From the NCBI RefSeq assembly GCF_003862435.1, contig NZ_RHGY01000006.1, forward strand, positions 1-64,000: DNA of 64,000 nt, in the 5' to 3' direction. Shown here one piece after another: positions 8,315-16,039 of the stretch (position 1 is the first letter of the stretch; each line of letters begins with the position of its first letter). Position numbers and translations under genes: made by a program. The notes below the pieces were generated by a model that did no database searches, was not told the DNA's origin, and saw only the letters and a program-made list of their open reading frames with translations. This DNA comes from Weissella viridescens (GTDB lineage: Bacteria > Bacillota > Bacilli > Lactobacillales > Lactobacillaceae).

Positions 8315-9088
8315 ATGAAAATAATTGTTGCAGCACACAAGCCATACGAAATGCCAGATGATCCCATTTATCAACCAGTTTACGTCGGAAGTGCATTGAA
8401 AACAGATCGACCAGCTGGGTATATCGGTGATGATACCGGAAAAAATATGTCCGAGATGAATCCTTACTATAATGAATTGACGGCCATGTACTGGGCAAAA
8501 TATAATTTGCAGGATGAGGATATTATCGGTTTGGCGCATTATCGACGTTATTTAGGATCAAAAGCGAGTCATGAACTAAAAGATGTTCTAACAGAATCTC
8601 AAATTCGTGAAGGTTTAGCGGCTCACGATGTGCTCTTGCCTAAGTGTCGTAACTATTATATTGAAAATCAAAGAGATCATTATTTAAATGCACACTTAAA
8701 TGAACCATATTTCGTCTTAGAACAGGTTATCCGTGAAGACTACCCAGAGTTCGAACCAGCATTCCAAGCTTTAGAGAAATCAACCAAGATTCATTTGTAC
8801 AACATGAGTATCATGCCACAAGCGTTGTTCCAGGATTATACTGATTTTGTTTTTGGTGTTTTGGCTAAAGTTCAAGCAAAAATCCCATATGATCGTTATG
8901 AAGGACAAGATGCACGTGTCTTTGGTTTTCTATCGGAGCGGTTGATGGATGTTTGGATTGAAACGCGACAACATTCATATCGTGAATATCCACTTGTGAC
9001 AACTGAACGGACAAACTGGTTGGACAAAGGAACTCAGTTCTTAAAGCGTAAGTTTTTAAAAAGTGATCAAACAAAAACCCATTTTTAA
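8315..9088 (+). CDS. DUF4422 family glycosyltransferase
   Basis: This 257-residue protein matches the DUF4422 family found in capsule and lipopolysaccharide loci and thought to include glycosyltransferases. Typical features are the N-terminal IIVAAHKPYEMP, the EMNPYYNELTAMYWAKYN block and GLAHYRRYL near residue 75. AAGGAG lies upstream of ATG 8315. It follows the second priming transferase and the small membrane protein, so it plausibly adds a later sugar to the same lipid-linked glycan. Donor and acceptor are unknown. Confidence 0.88.
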   Translation: MKIIVAAHKPYEMPDDPIYQPVYVGSALKTDRPAGYIGDDTGKNMSEMNPYYNELTAMYWAKYNLQDEDIIGLAHYRRYLGSKASHELKDVLTESQIREGLAAHDVLLPKCRNYYIENQRDHYLNAHLNEPYFVLEQVIREDYPEFEPAFQALEKSTKIHLYNMSIMPQALFQDYTDFVFGVLAKVQAKIPYDRYEGQDARVFGFLSERLMDVWIETRQHSYREYPLVTTERTNWLDKGTQFLKRKFLKSDQTKTHF

Positions 9089-9089
9089 A

Positions 9090-9119
9090 GAGAAATCGAA
9101 AAAGATTTCTTTTTTTTTG
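9090..9119 (+). terminator. Terminator after the DUF4422 gene
   Basis: AGAAATC and GATTTCT pair around GAAAAA, followed by a long T-run. Confidence 0.88.
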
Positions 9120-9177
9120 TATTTAAAGAGCTATATGCAACCGATAAAGGCTTGATATGAGTGGATTTGAATATAGT

Positions 9178-9204
9178 TTGGCACTCTTGATATTTAAGTG
9201 CTAA
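9178..9204 (+). promoter_or_regulatory. CIRCE operator 1 (HrcA binding site)
   Basis: The arms TTGGCACTC and AAGTGCTAA are separated by 9 nt; each differs from the consensus TTAGCACTC-N9-GAGTGCTAA by one base. It lies just upstream of the -35 box of the heat-shock operon. HrcA would bind here in the absence of stress. Confidence 0.88.
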
Positions 9205-9209
9205 AAGTG

Positions 9210-9238
9210 TTGACAAGTGTCTGGGAGGCGTGTATTAT
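9210..9238 (+). promoter_or_regulatory. Promoter of the hrcA operon
   Basis: TTGACA (9210-9215) and TATTAT (9233-9238) are 17 nt apart. An overlapping TATAAT at 9236-9241 would have a 20-nt spacer. The promoter is bracketed by two CIRCE elements. Confidence 0.75.
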
Positions 9239-9246
9239 AATAGATG

Positions 9247-9273
9247 TTAGCAGGAAAGGTTAATGAGTGCTAA
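9247..9273 (+). promoter_or_regulatory. CIRCE operator 2 (degenerate left arm)
   Basis: The right arm GAGTGCTAA is a perfect match; the left arm TTAGCAGGA matches six of nine bases, with the standard 9-nt spacer. It covers the probable transcription start and the early leader. Confidence 0.85.
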
Positions 9274-9291
9274 TGAAAGAGGTGGAGCAAA

Positions 9292-10314
9292 ATGTTAACG
9301 GATAGACAGAATATGATTTTAGCGACTATCGTTAAAGATTACGCTAAAAATGGAAAAGCTGTCGGGTCAAAGACATTGCTTCAGGACTTGGATTTAGGTG
9401 TAAGTTCTGCAACGATTCGTAACGAAATGGCCGTTTTAGAAGACCGTGGGTTGTTGCAAAAAGAACATACATCTTCTGGAAGGGTGCCTTCGCAAGGTGG
9501 ATATCGCTATTACGTTGATCGGTTGATGACTGATGATCAAAGTGATTTAGAAATTAAACGAGCATTACAACGTGTTTTTGCTCGGAATTTCCAACAAGTT
9601 GATGATTTGTTACAACAAGCGGTTGAGGAACTGGTTAACTTAACTGGTTATACAGCGATGGCATTGAAGCCCGAAGCGATGGGGACTCGACTTTCAGGAT
9701 TTAGACTAGTGCCACTTGATGGACAACAGATATTAGCAATTGTTGTGACAAATGATGGTGATGTAACAAGTCAAAGTTTTAGGTTACCGGAAGGAATGGA
9801 TGTTTCCGAGTTAGATGGCATGGTTGCTTATATTAATGATACGTTGGTCGATTGTTTGGTCGTTGATGTATTGAAAACATTAAGTGGTGACTTACCATTG
9901 AAGATGGAGCGTGTGATTCGCACACCGGCTGCGTTTTTACAGTTGTTTGGTGATGTACTCGCACGATCGATTTCGGATGAAGTCTTTATCGGTGGCCAAT
10001 TAAATGTTTTGGATTATACAAATGATACGGATCCGCAAGATATTAAGCAGATATTGCAAGTGATTGAATCGCCTGAATCAATGCGTCAAGTTGTTGGCAC
10101 TGCCAATGAGGGTGTTATGGTTCAAATCGGTGATGAAAATCGAAATGATCTGTTTGATCAATATAGTTTAGTATCGGCGACCTACCATATTCCAAAACAT
10201 GGAGCTGGTGCGATTGCATTGCTAGGACCAACCCGCATGCCATATGCAAAAATGGTAGCGACGGTTGATCAATTTAGAAATGCGATTGGCCAGAAATTAA
10301 TCGAGTATTATTAA
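9292..10314 (+). CDS. hrcA: Heat-inducible transcription repressor HrcA
   Basis: This 340-residue protein is the repressor of class I heat-shock genes; it binds CIRCE and is kept active by the GroE chaperonin. The N-terminal winged helix covers about residues 1-75 (with KTLLQDLDLGVSSATIRNEM), and the rest matches the HrcA C-terminal domain. The length is normal. GAGGTGGAG precedes ATG 9292. It is the first gene of hrcA-grpE-dnaK-dnaJ, and the two CIRCE sites upstream predict autoregulation. The grpE start follows after 17 nt. Confidence 0.97.
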   Translation: MLTDRQNMILATIVKDYAKNGKAVGSKTLLQDLDLGVSSATIRNEMAVLEDRGLLQKEHTSSGRVPSQGGYRYYVDRLMTDDQSDLEIKRALQRVFARNFQQVDDLLQQAVEELVNLTGYTAMALKPEAMGTRLSGFRLVPLDGQQILAIVVTNDGDVTSQSFRLPEGMDVSELDGMVAYINDTLVDCLVVDVLKTLSGDLPLKMERVIRTPAAFLQLFGDVLARSISDEVFIGGQLNVLDYTNDTDPQDIKQILQVIESPESMRQVVGTANEGVMVQIGDENRNDLFDQYSLVSATYHIPKHGAGAIALLGPTRMPYAKMVATVDQFRNAIGQKLIEYY

Positions 10315-10331
10315 TGAAAAGAGGTGTCGGA

Positions 10332-10916
10332 ATGGCAGAGGAAAAACAAACTGAAAATCAGGAAAATGAGGCAACCCCTCAAAATGATGAAGAAGTTGAT
10401 GTTGAAGTGATTGAGCCAGAAGACGATGCAGTTGAAGTTGATGAAACGACAACTGAGTCAGTTGCTGATGAAATTGCTGACTTGAAACAACAACTTTCTG
10501 ATGCGGACGACAAGTTCTTACGAGTTCAAGCTGAAATGCAAAATATGCAATCACGTTTAGCTAAGGAACAAGCTCAAGCTTTGAAGTATGCAAATCAAAA
10601 ACTAGGTTTGGCTGTACTACCTGCTTTGGATAATCTAGAACGGGCGCTACAAGTTGAAGCTGATGATGATGCATCGGAGCAATTAAAGAAGGGCGTTGAA
10701 ATGGTCTTTGGTACCTTGAAGCAGGCATTGTCTGATAATGGGATTAAAGAAGTTGGGCAAGTTGGTGAAACATTTGATCCAAATTATGCGCAAGCCATTC
10801 AATCAGTACCAGCAGATGATGATCATCCGGCTGATACAATTGCAAGTGTCATGCAAAAGGGATACATGCTTGAAGATCGCGTGATCCGTCCCGCAATGGT
10901 TGCAGTTTATAATTAA
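10332..10916 (+). CDS. grpE: Nucleotide exchange factor GrpE
   Basis: GrpE speeds ADP release from DnaK. From ATG 10332 the protein has 194 residues. The first 50 are very acidic, followed by a long coiled-coil (about 50-105) and the C-terminal beta domain with QVGETFDPNYAQAI and KGYMLEDRVIRPAMV. I chose ATG 10332 because AGAGGTG lies five bases upstream; an in-frame ATG at 10314 that overlaps the hrcA stop has no such site. It is the second gene of the heat-shock operon. Confidence 0.96.
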   Translation: MAEEKQTENQENEATPQNDEEVDVEVIEPEDDAVEVDETTTESVADEIADLKQQLSDADDKFLRVQAEMQNMQSRLAKEQAQALKYANQKLGLAVLPALDNLERALQVEADDDASEQLKKGVEMVFGTLKQALSDNGIKEVGQVGETFDPNYAQAIQSVPADDDHPADTIASVMQKGYMLEDRVIRPAMVAVYN

Positions 10917-10980
10917 CTGACAACCGACACTAGTGAAGAAGAAATAAAATAAAAATTAAAATCGAGAGGTATTATATATT

Positions 10981-12801
10981 ATGTCTAAGATTATTGGAAT
11001 TGATTTAGGAACTACAAATTCAGCTGTTGCCGTTATGGAAGGTGATGCACCAAAGGTTATCACTAATCCAAACGGTGGTCGTACAACACCATCAGTTGTT
11101 TCATTTAAGAACGGTGAAGTTCAAGTTGGGGATACTGCAAAGCGTCAAGCAATCACAAACCCTGACACAGTTTCATCAATCAAGTCTCACATGGGTGAGC
11201 CAAACTACACAGTTGATATTGAAGGTAAGGAATACAAGCCACAAGAAATTTCAGCTATGATTTTGCAATACTTGAAGGGTTACGCTGAAGATTACTTGGG
11301 TGAAAAGGTTACTGAAGCTGTTATCACAGTACCTGCATACTTTAATGATGCACAACGTCAAGCAACTAAGGATGCTGGAAAGATTGCTGGACTTGATGTA
11401 AAGCGTATCATCAACGAGCCTACTGCTGCCGCTTTGGCATATGGTCTTGATGGTGATGACAAGGATGAAAAGATTTTGGTTTACGACCTTGGTGGTGGAA
11501 CATTCGACGTTTCTATCCTTGAATTAGGTGATGGTGTGTTTGAAGTTTTGTCAACAAATGGTGATACTCACCTTGGTGGTGATGACTTTGACCAAAAGAT
11601 CATTGACTGGTTAGCTGATGACTTTGAAAAGGAAAACGGTATCGACTTACGTGATGACAAGTTGGCCCTACAACGTTTAAAGGATGCTGCTGAAACTGCA
11701 AAGAAGACATTGTCTCAAGCAACTGAAGCACAAATCGACTTACCATTCATTACTGCAACAGATGCTGGTCCATTACACATTCAAAAGACTTTGACACGTA
11801 GCCAATTCAACCAAATGACGGCTGATCTTGTTGAGCGTGCTGAAGGACCTGTTAAGGCTGCTTTGAAGGATGCCGGACTATCAATGAACGATATTGATAA
11901 GGTTATCTTGAATGGTGGATCAACGCGTATCCCAGCTGTTCAAGAATCTGTTAAGAAGTTGACTGGTAAGGAACCAGACCACTCAATCAACCCTGATGAA
12001 GCGGTTGCATTGGGAGCTGCTATCCAAGCTGGAGTTTTGACTGGTGATGTTAAGGATGTTGTTTTGCTTGACGTTACACCTCTTTCACTTGGAATCGAAA
12101 CAATGGGTGGTGTCTTCACGAAGTTGATTGATCGTAACACGACCATCCCAACTTCAAAGTCACAAACATTCTCAACTGCTGCTGATAACCAACCAGCTGT
12201 TGATATCCATGTTTTGCAAGGTGAGCGTGCCATGGCTGCTGATAACAAGACATTGGGACAATTCCAATTGACTGATATCCCTGCTGCTCCACGTGGTGTA
12301 CCACAAATCGAAGTGACATTTGATATTGACCGTAATGGTATCGTTTCAGTTTCTGCCAAGGATCTTGGTACAAACAAGGAACAAAAGATTACCATCCAAG
12401 ATTCAGGTTCATTATCAGATGAAGATATCGAACGTATGATGAACGATGCTAAGGCTAATGAAGAAGCCGATAAGCAACATAAGGAAGAGGCTGACTTGCG
12501 TAATGAAGTTGACCAATTAATCTTTAGTTCAGAAAAGACACTTGAAGATGTTGGCGACAAGGTTAGTGATGACGAAAAGAAGCCTGTTGAAGATGCTGTT
12601 GAAGCATTGAAGGCTGCTAAGGAAGCTGACAACCTTGACGACATGAAGGAAAAGAAGGAAGCTTTGGAAAAGGTTGCTCAAGAATTAGCTATGAAGCTAT
12701 ATCAACAACAAGCTGACCAAGCACAACCAGATGCTGATGGTGCTGCATCAAACGATGATGGCACAGTTGATGGTGAATTTACAGACGAATCAGACAAGTA
12801 A
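10981..12801 (+). CDS. dnaK: Molecular chaperone DnaK (Hsp70)
   Basis: This 606-residue Hsp70 chaperone binds and releases unfolded peptides with ATP. The N-terminal [15 protein letters not shown] phosphate loop, [14 protein letters not shown] and [11 protein letters not shown] define the ATPase domain (to about 355); the [11 protein letters not shown] linker region leads to the substrate domain and an acidic, Asp-rich tail. As in other Firmicutes, the segment present in proteobacterial DnaK subdomain IIB is absent. AGAGGT lies 11 bases before ATG 10981. It is the third gene of the CIRCE-controlled operon. A hairpin without a T-run separates it from dnaJ. Confidence 0.98.
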   Translation: MSKIIGIDLGTTNSAVAVMEGDAPKVITNPNGGRTTPSVVSFKNGEVQVGDTAKRQAITNPDTVSSIKSHMGEPNYTVDIEGKEYKPQEISAMILQYLKGYAEDYLGEKVTEAVITVPAYFNDAQRQATKDAGKIAGLDVKRIINEPTAAALAYGLDGDDKDEKILVYDLGGGTFDVSILELGDGVFEVLSTNGDTHLGGDDFDQKIIDWLADDFEKENGIDLRDDKLALQRLKDAAETAKKTLSQATEAQIDLPFITATDAGPLHIQKTLTRSQFNQMTADLVERAEGPVKAALKDAGLSMNDIDKVILNGGSTRIPAVQESVKKLTGKEPDHSINPDEAVALGAAIQAGVLTGDVKDVVLLDVTPLSLGIETMGGVFTKLIDRNTTIPTSKSQTFSTAADNQPAVDIHVLQGERAMAADNKTLGQFQLTDIPAAPRGVPQIEVTFDIDRNGIVSVSAKDLGTNKEQKITIQDSGSLSDEDIERMMNDAKANEEADKQHKEEADLRNEVDQLIFSSEKTLEDVGDKVSDDEKKPVEDAVEALKAAKEADNLDDMKEKKEALEKVAQELAMKLYQQQADQAQPDADGAASNDDGTVDGEFTDESDK

Positions 12802-12827
12802 TCTGAATCATCTCATCGTTACACAAA

Positions 12828-12857
12828 CACAAAGCGGGGCGTATGCCTCGCTTTGTG
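12828..12857 (+). other. Intercistronic hairpin between dnaK and dnaJ, no T-run
   Basis: CACAAAGCGGGGC pairs fully (one G-U) with GCCTCGCTTTGTG across a GTAT loop. The downstream sequence is A-rich and leads straight into the dnaJ ribosome-binding site, so this is not a standard terminator. It may set mRNA stability or cleavage, or weakly attenuate dnaJ. Confidence 0.7.
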
Positions 12858-12889
12858 ATACATAAAATAAAAAAGGAGGGGGATGCCAC

Positions 12890-13825
12890 ATGAACAATTC
12901 AGAATTTTACGATACATTAGGTGTATCTAAAGACGCATCTCAAGATGATATAAAAAAGGCTTACCGTAAGCTATCAAAGAAGTACCATCCAGATATTAAT
13001 CATGAAGAAGGTGCTGAAGAAAAATACAAGGCTGTTCAAGAAGCGTATGAAACACTAGGCGATGAACAAAAGCGTCGCATGTATGATCAATATGGTAAAG
13101 CTGGCGCAGATGGTGGCTTTGGCGGTGGTGGTCAAGGCTTTGGTGGATTCGGTGGCTTTGGCGGTGGTCAAGGTGCCCAATTCAATGGCGATTTAAATGA
13201 TTTGTTTGAGCAGATGTTCGGTGGCGGATTCTCTTCTGACCCAAACCGTCCACGTCAAGGACGTGATTTGCAGTATCGGATGAACCTTACTTTTGAAGAA
13301 GCGATTTTTGGAAAAGAAACGACGATTAACTACACCCGTCAAGGTGAAAATGGTGAACAAGAGCGTAAAGAGCTTAAGGTTACGATTCCAGCCGGAGTTG
13401 AAGATGGTCAACAAATGCGCTTAGAAGGTCAAGGAGAAGCTGGAACAAATGGTGGACCATACGGTGATTTGTATGTTGTCTTCTATGTCTCAGCTTCAAA
13501 GGATGGTTTCAATCGTGATGGTGGTACAATCTACTCACGTGTTGCCATTGATTATCCAACAGCCGTATTGGGTGGAGAAATTTCAGTTAAAACAGTACAT
13601 GGCGATGTTTCATTGAAGATCCCAGCTGGAACACAAACTGAAACAAACTTCCGTCTACGTGGAAAGGGAGCGCCATTGATGCGTGGTAATAATAATGGTG
13701 ATCACATCGTTACGGTTTACGTTGATGTGCCAAAGAAGTTGAATAAGGATCAAAAGAAGGCTTTGACGAATTATCAAGAAGTCCTTGATAGTCAAGAATC
13801 TAAACATGGTTTGTTCGGTAAATAA
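12890..13825 (+). CDS. dnaJ: DnaJ-family co-chaperone without zinc finger
   Basis: This J-domain protein stimulates the DnaK ATPase and delivers substrates. It has 311 residues against about 370-390 for typical DnaJ. The J domain (about 1-70) has HPD at 33-35; a Gly/Phe-rich segment follows (75-115), then the two C-terminal beta domains (from about 122). The four CXXCXGXG repeats expected inside the first beta domain are absent: the chain runs from [19 protein letters not shown] with no cysteine. This is the class B (CbpA/DnaJB-like) layout, yet in the dnaK operon position. The reading frame is intact. A strong AAGGAGGGGG precedes ATG 12890. Confidence 0.9.
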   Translation: MNNSEFYDTLGVSKDASQDDIKKAYRKLSKKYHPDINHEEGAEEKYKAVQEAYETLGDEQKRRMYDQYGKAGADGGFGGGGQGFGGFGGFGGGQGAQFNGDLNDLFEQMFGGGFSSDPNRPRQGRDLQYRMNLTFEEAIFGKETTINYTRQGENGEQERKELKVTIPAGVEDGQQMRLEGQGEAGTNGGPYGDLYVVFYVSASKDGFNRDGGTIYSRVAIDYPTAVLGGEISVKTVHGDVSLKIPAGTQTETNFRLRGKGAPLMRGNNNGDHIVTVYVDVPKKLNKDQKKALTNYQEVLDSQESKHGLFGK

Positions 13826-13841
13826 TAAATAGCGTAAATTC

Positions 13842-13888
13842 AAACCGATTCGTGCAACTTTTGCATGAATCGGTTTTTATTTTTATTT
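13842..13888 (+). terminator. Terminator of the heat-shock operon
   Basis: AAACCGATTCGTGCAA pairs with TTGCATGAATCGGTTT across CTT, one mismatch, then T-rich sequence. Confidence 0.9.
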
Positions 13889-13928
13889 CTTTAAGGTTTA
13901 GTCGTTATATTAATGAAGGAGGCTCGGA

Positions 13929-14207
13929 ATGCTATTATTAGATTTTAAACTTAGCGTTGTGGGGATGCCGTTAGATCGGCCTCTCTTTATCCACGATGGG
14001 CCCGATCAGATTGCACCAGTCGTCTTGGCAGATGTAAATTCTGATAAAGTTTTTTTAAAAATAACACCACAAACGAATTCTGGGATGGTCTTGGCGGACC
14101 TGTTAGCTTTATCGGACTCACTTGAAATTGTCGGATTGGATAGAACCGATAATCCTGTCAGAATCTATGGCTATCAAGTTCAGGCGGAGCGGTTAGTGCT
14201 AGGCTAA
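13929..14207 (+). CDS. Conserved-looking hypothetical protein, 92 residues
   Basis: I do not recognise this protein. It is soluble, with alternating hydrophobic and acidic residues suggestive of a small beta-rich fold, and no cysteine or clear catalytic motif. GAAGGAGG precedes ATG 13929 at good spacing, and the stop is 10 nt before the next gene, which has its own AAGGAG site, so the two are probably cotranscribed. No function can be assigned. Confidence 0.75.
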   Translation: MLLLDFKLSVVGMPLDRPLFIHDGPDQIAPVVLADVNSDKVFLKITPQTNSGMVLADLLALSDSLEIVGLDRTDNPVRIYGYQVQAERLVLG

Positions 14208-14217
14208 GGAGCAAACG

Positions 14218-14934
14218 ATGAAAAAGAGCGCGATGTATTTTGCATTCTCAATGTTATTACTGATTCTTATGGGAGTTGGCTACCTTTGGATGCAAGGAGG
14301 ATTGGCGATTAATGGACAGGTTGGTGCAGGGAAGCGAAGTGAAAAAGCAGCCGAATCTAGTGTTGTCTATGATGTGCCAAAATCAGATTTAAAGTCTAAA
14401 AATTTTGTGAAAAATGCCATGCCTACACGTCAGGGTGACTATACTGTCACGCGCCAAGGTGTACGGGTACGTTTAGCAGAAGATAAAGCAATTCAAGGTG
14501 AAGTGACAAGCGGCCCGGTTAGTTATAAAATGAAACGCATTCAGTTGTTGCAAAATGAAGCGCGGACTGAACAAGCGCAAAATGTTGTCCGGAAGGCGTT
14601 GAATGTTCCAAACTTGCCTAAGAATTATACAGCTGCTGAAATTCACTATGATATTACTAACCATACTGATCAAACGATTTTGACAGATGGTGTTGCAACC
14701 GTTTCTTATGGGTATAAGGATGTGATGACAACGTTGGGTGGCTTAGTGAATGGCTCAGAGTTGTCAAACGAAGGGATTGCGCCAGGTGCGACACAAGAGG
14801 GTTACGCCATTGTTTGGGTACCCAAGCAATCTGTAAAAAGCTTCAAGACGTTTAATATCGAATTTGCCTCAACGTATAATGCTGATGGTCGTGAAGTGAG
14901 TGAAAAGACACCGCAACTAAAGGTGAATATCTAA
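14218..14934 (+). CDS. Predicted membrane-anchored extracellular protein
   Basis: This 238-residue protein has a short basic N-terminus and one hydrophobic segment (about 5-25), without a clear lipobox, so it is probably anchored by an uncleaved signal or secreted. The extracellular part (about 40-238) resembles the immunoglobulin-like DUF4352/DUF5067 type: VTRQGVRVRLAED, EIHYDITNHTD and an APGATQEGYAIVWVP stretch near residue 190. The family call is tentative. AAGGAG lies before ATG 14218. It pairs with the 92-residue gene upstream and is followed by a terminator. Confidence 0.75.
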   Translation: MKKSAMYFAFSMLLLILMGVGYLWMQGGLAINGQVGAGKRSEKAAESSVVYDVPKSDLKSKNFVKNAMPTRQGDYTVTRQGVRVRLAEDKAIQGEVTSGPVSYKMKRIQLLQNEARTEQAQNVVRKALNVPNLPKNYTAAEIHYDITNHTDQTILTDGVATVSYGYKDVMTTLGGLVNGSELSNEGIAPGATQEGYAIVWVPKQSVKSFKTFNIEFASTYNADGREVSEKTPQLKVNI

Positions 14935-14997
14935 AACGTGATGAATCATAGAAAACGTACGCAAGTCTCGTTTTAAATGTTAGAATAGATTAAGTCT

Positions 14998-15022
14998 AAA
15001 ACCGCTTTTAGGCGGTTTTTTT
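14998..15022 (+). terminator. Terminator before rnz
   Basis: AAAACCGC and GCGGTTTT pair around TTTTAG, then T residues. Confidence 0.85.
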
Positions 15023-15050
15023 ATGTTGAATTAAGATGGAGGAACAAGTA

Positions 15051-16037
15051 ATGCAACTTGAATTCTTAGGAACAGGGGCAAGTGTCCCGGCGCGTTTTCG
15101 TAATGTGACGAGTATTGCCTTAAGGTTACTTGATGAATTGAATTCCGTTTGGCTGTTTGATGTGGGCGAAGGAACGCAAATTCAAATGTTGAGTTCAAGT
15201 ATTCGGCCTCGAAAAATCGATAAAATTTTTATTACGCACTTACATGGTGATCATATTTTTGGCTTACCTGGACTTTTAGCCTCACGGTCATTCCAAGGTG
15301 GTGATGATACAATGACAATTTATGGACCAAAGGGAATTAAACGGTTCGTAGAAACGAGTCTACAGGTATCACAAACCCATCTGACGTACCCATTAGCTTT
15401 TGTTGAAATTGACCCAGCAGGGGGCGTTGTTTTTGAAAACGAAAAGATGACGGTGACGGCTAAACCATTGGATCACAAAATTTTATCATTTGGTTACCGT
15501 ATCGATGAACATGATATGGTGGGTGAGTTACAGGTAGATAAATTACAGGCTTTAAATGTGCCAGCTGGACCGCAGTACGGTCAATTGAAAAACGGTCATG
15601 ATATTACATTGGATGACGGTACGGTTGTTAAGAGTGCCGATGTGATTGGACCAGCAAAGAAGGGCCGTTCGGTTGTGATTTTGGGCGATACTCGAAAGAC
15701 AGACCAAGCGACGGAACTAGCGATGGATGCCGATGTGTTAGTGCATGAGTCAACGTATGGTAAGGGTGAGGGGAAGAAGGCTCGCAATCATTACCACGCG
15801 ACTAGCCTGCAAGCGGCTGAAATTGCTGAAAATGCCCATGTTGGCCGGCTCTTTTTGACGCATATTTCAGCTCGTTATGCTGGAAAGTCAGCCAGTGCGC
15901 TAGCCTATCAAGCACGGACTATTTTTGAAAACACCCGTGTTGTGAATGATTTTGATGTATTTGATATTCCTTACGGTAAACAAACTAATAGTAAGCCAAT
16001 TAAAATTGACCATGTGATTGAAGATCAGGAAGGTTAG
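15051..16037 (+). CDS. rnz: Ribonuclease Z
   Basis: RNase Z is the metallo-beta-lactamase-fold endonuclease that trims the 3' end of precursor tRNAs. The protein has 328 residues, slightly longer than the usual 305-310. The zinc motif HLHGDH is at residues 63-68, and further ligands are seen at the GDT and HISARY segments. I chose ATG 15051, preceded by GGAGG at proper spacing; an in-frame ATG at 15036 overlaps that site. recJ begins 2 nt after the stop, so rnz-recJ-apt form an operon. Confidence 0.96.
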   Translation: MQLEFLGTGASVPARFRNVTSIALRLLDELNSVWLFDVGEGTQIQMLSSSIRPRKIDKIFITHLHGDHIFGLPGLLASRSFQGGDDTMTIYGPKGIKRFVETSLQVSQTHLTYPLAFVEIDPAGGVVFENEKMTVTAKPLDHKILSFGYRIDEHDMVGELQVDKLQALNVPAGPQYGQLKNGHDITLDDGTVVKSADVIGPAKKGRSVVILGDTRKTDQATELAMDADVLVHESTYGKGEGKKARNHYHATSLQAAEIAENAHVGRLFLTHISARYAGKSASALAYQARTIFENTRVVNDFDVFDIPYGKQTNSKPIKIDHVIEDQEG

Positions 16038-16039
16038 TC

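Noticed and set aside
11940-12644. Open frame of 234 codons opposite dnaK
   Set aside because: Ser-rich artefact of the biased codon use of dnaK; no ribosome-binding site and no family-like sequence.
12828-12857. Rho-independent terminator ending dnaK
   Set aside because: No T-run follows; listed instead as an intercistronic hairpin.
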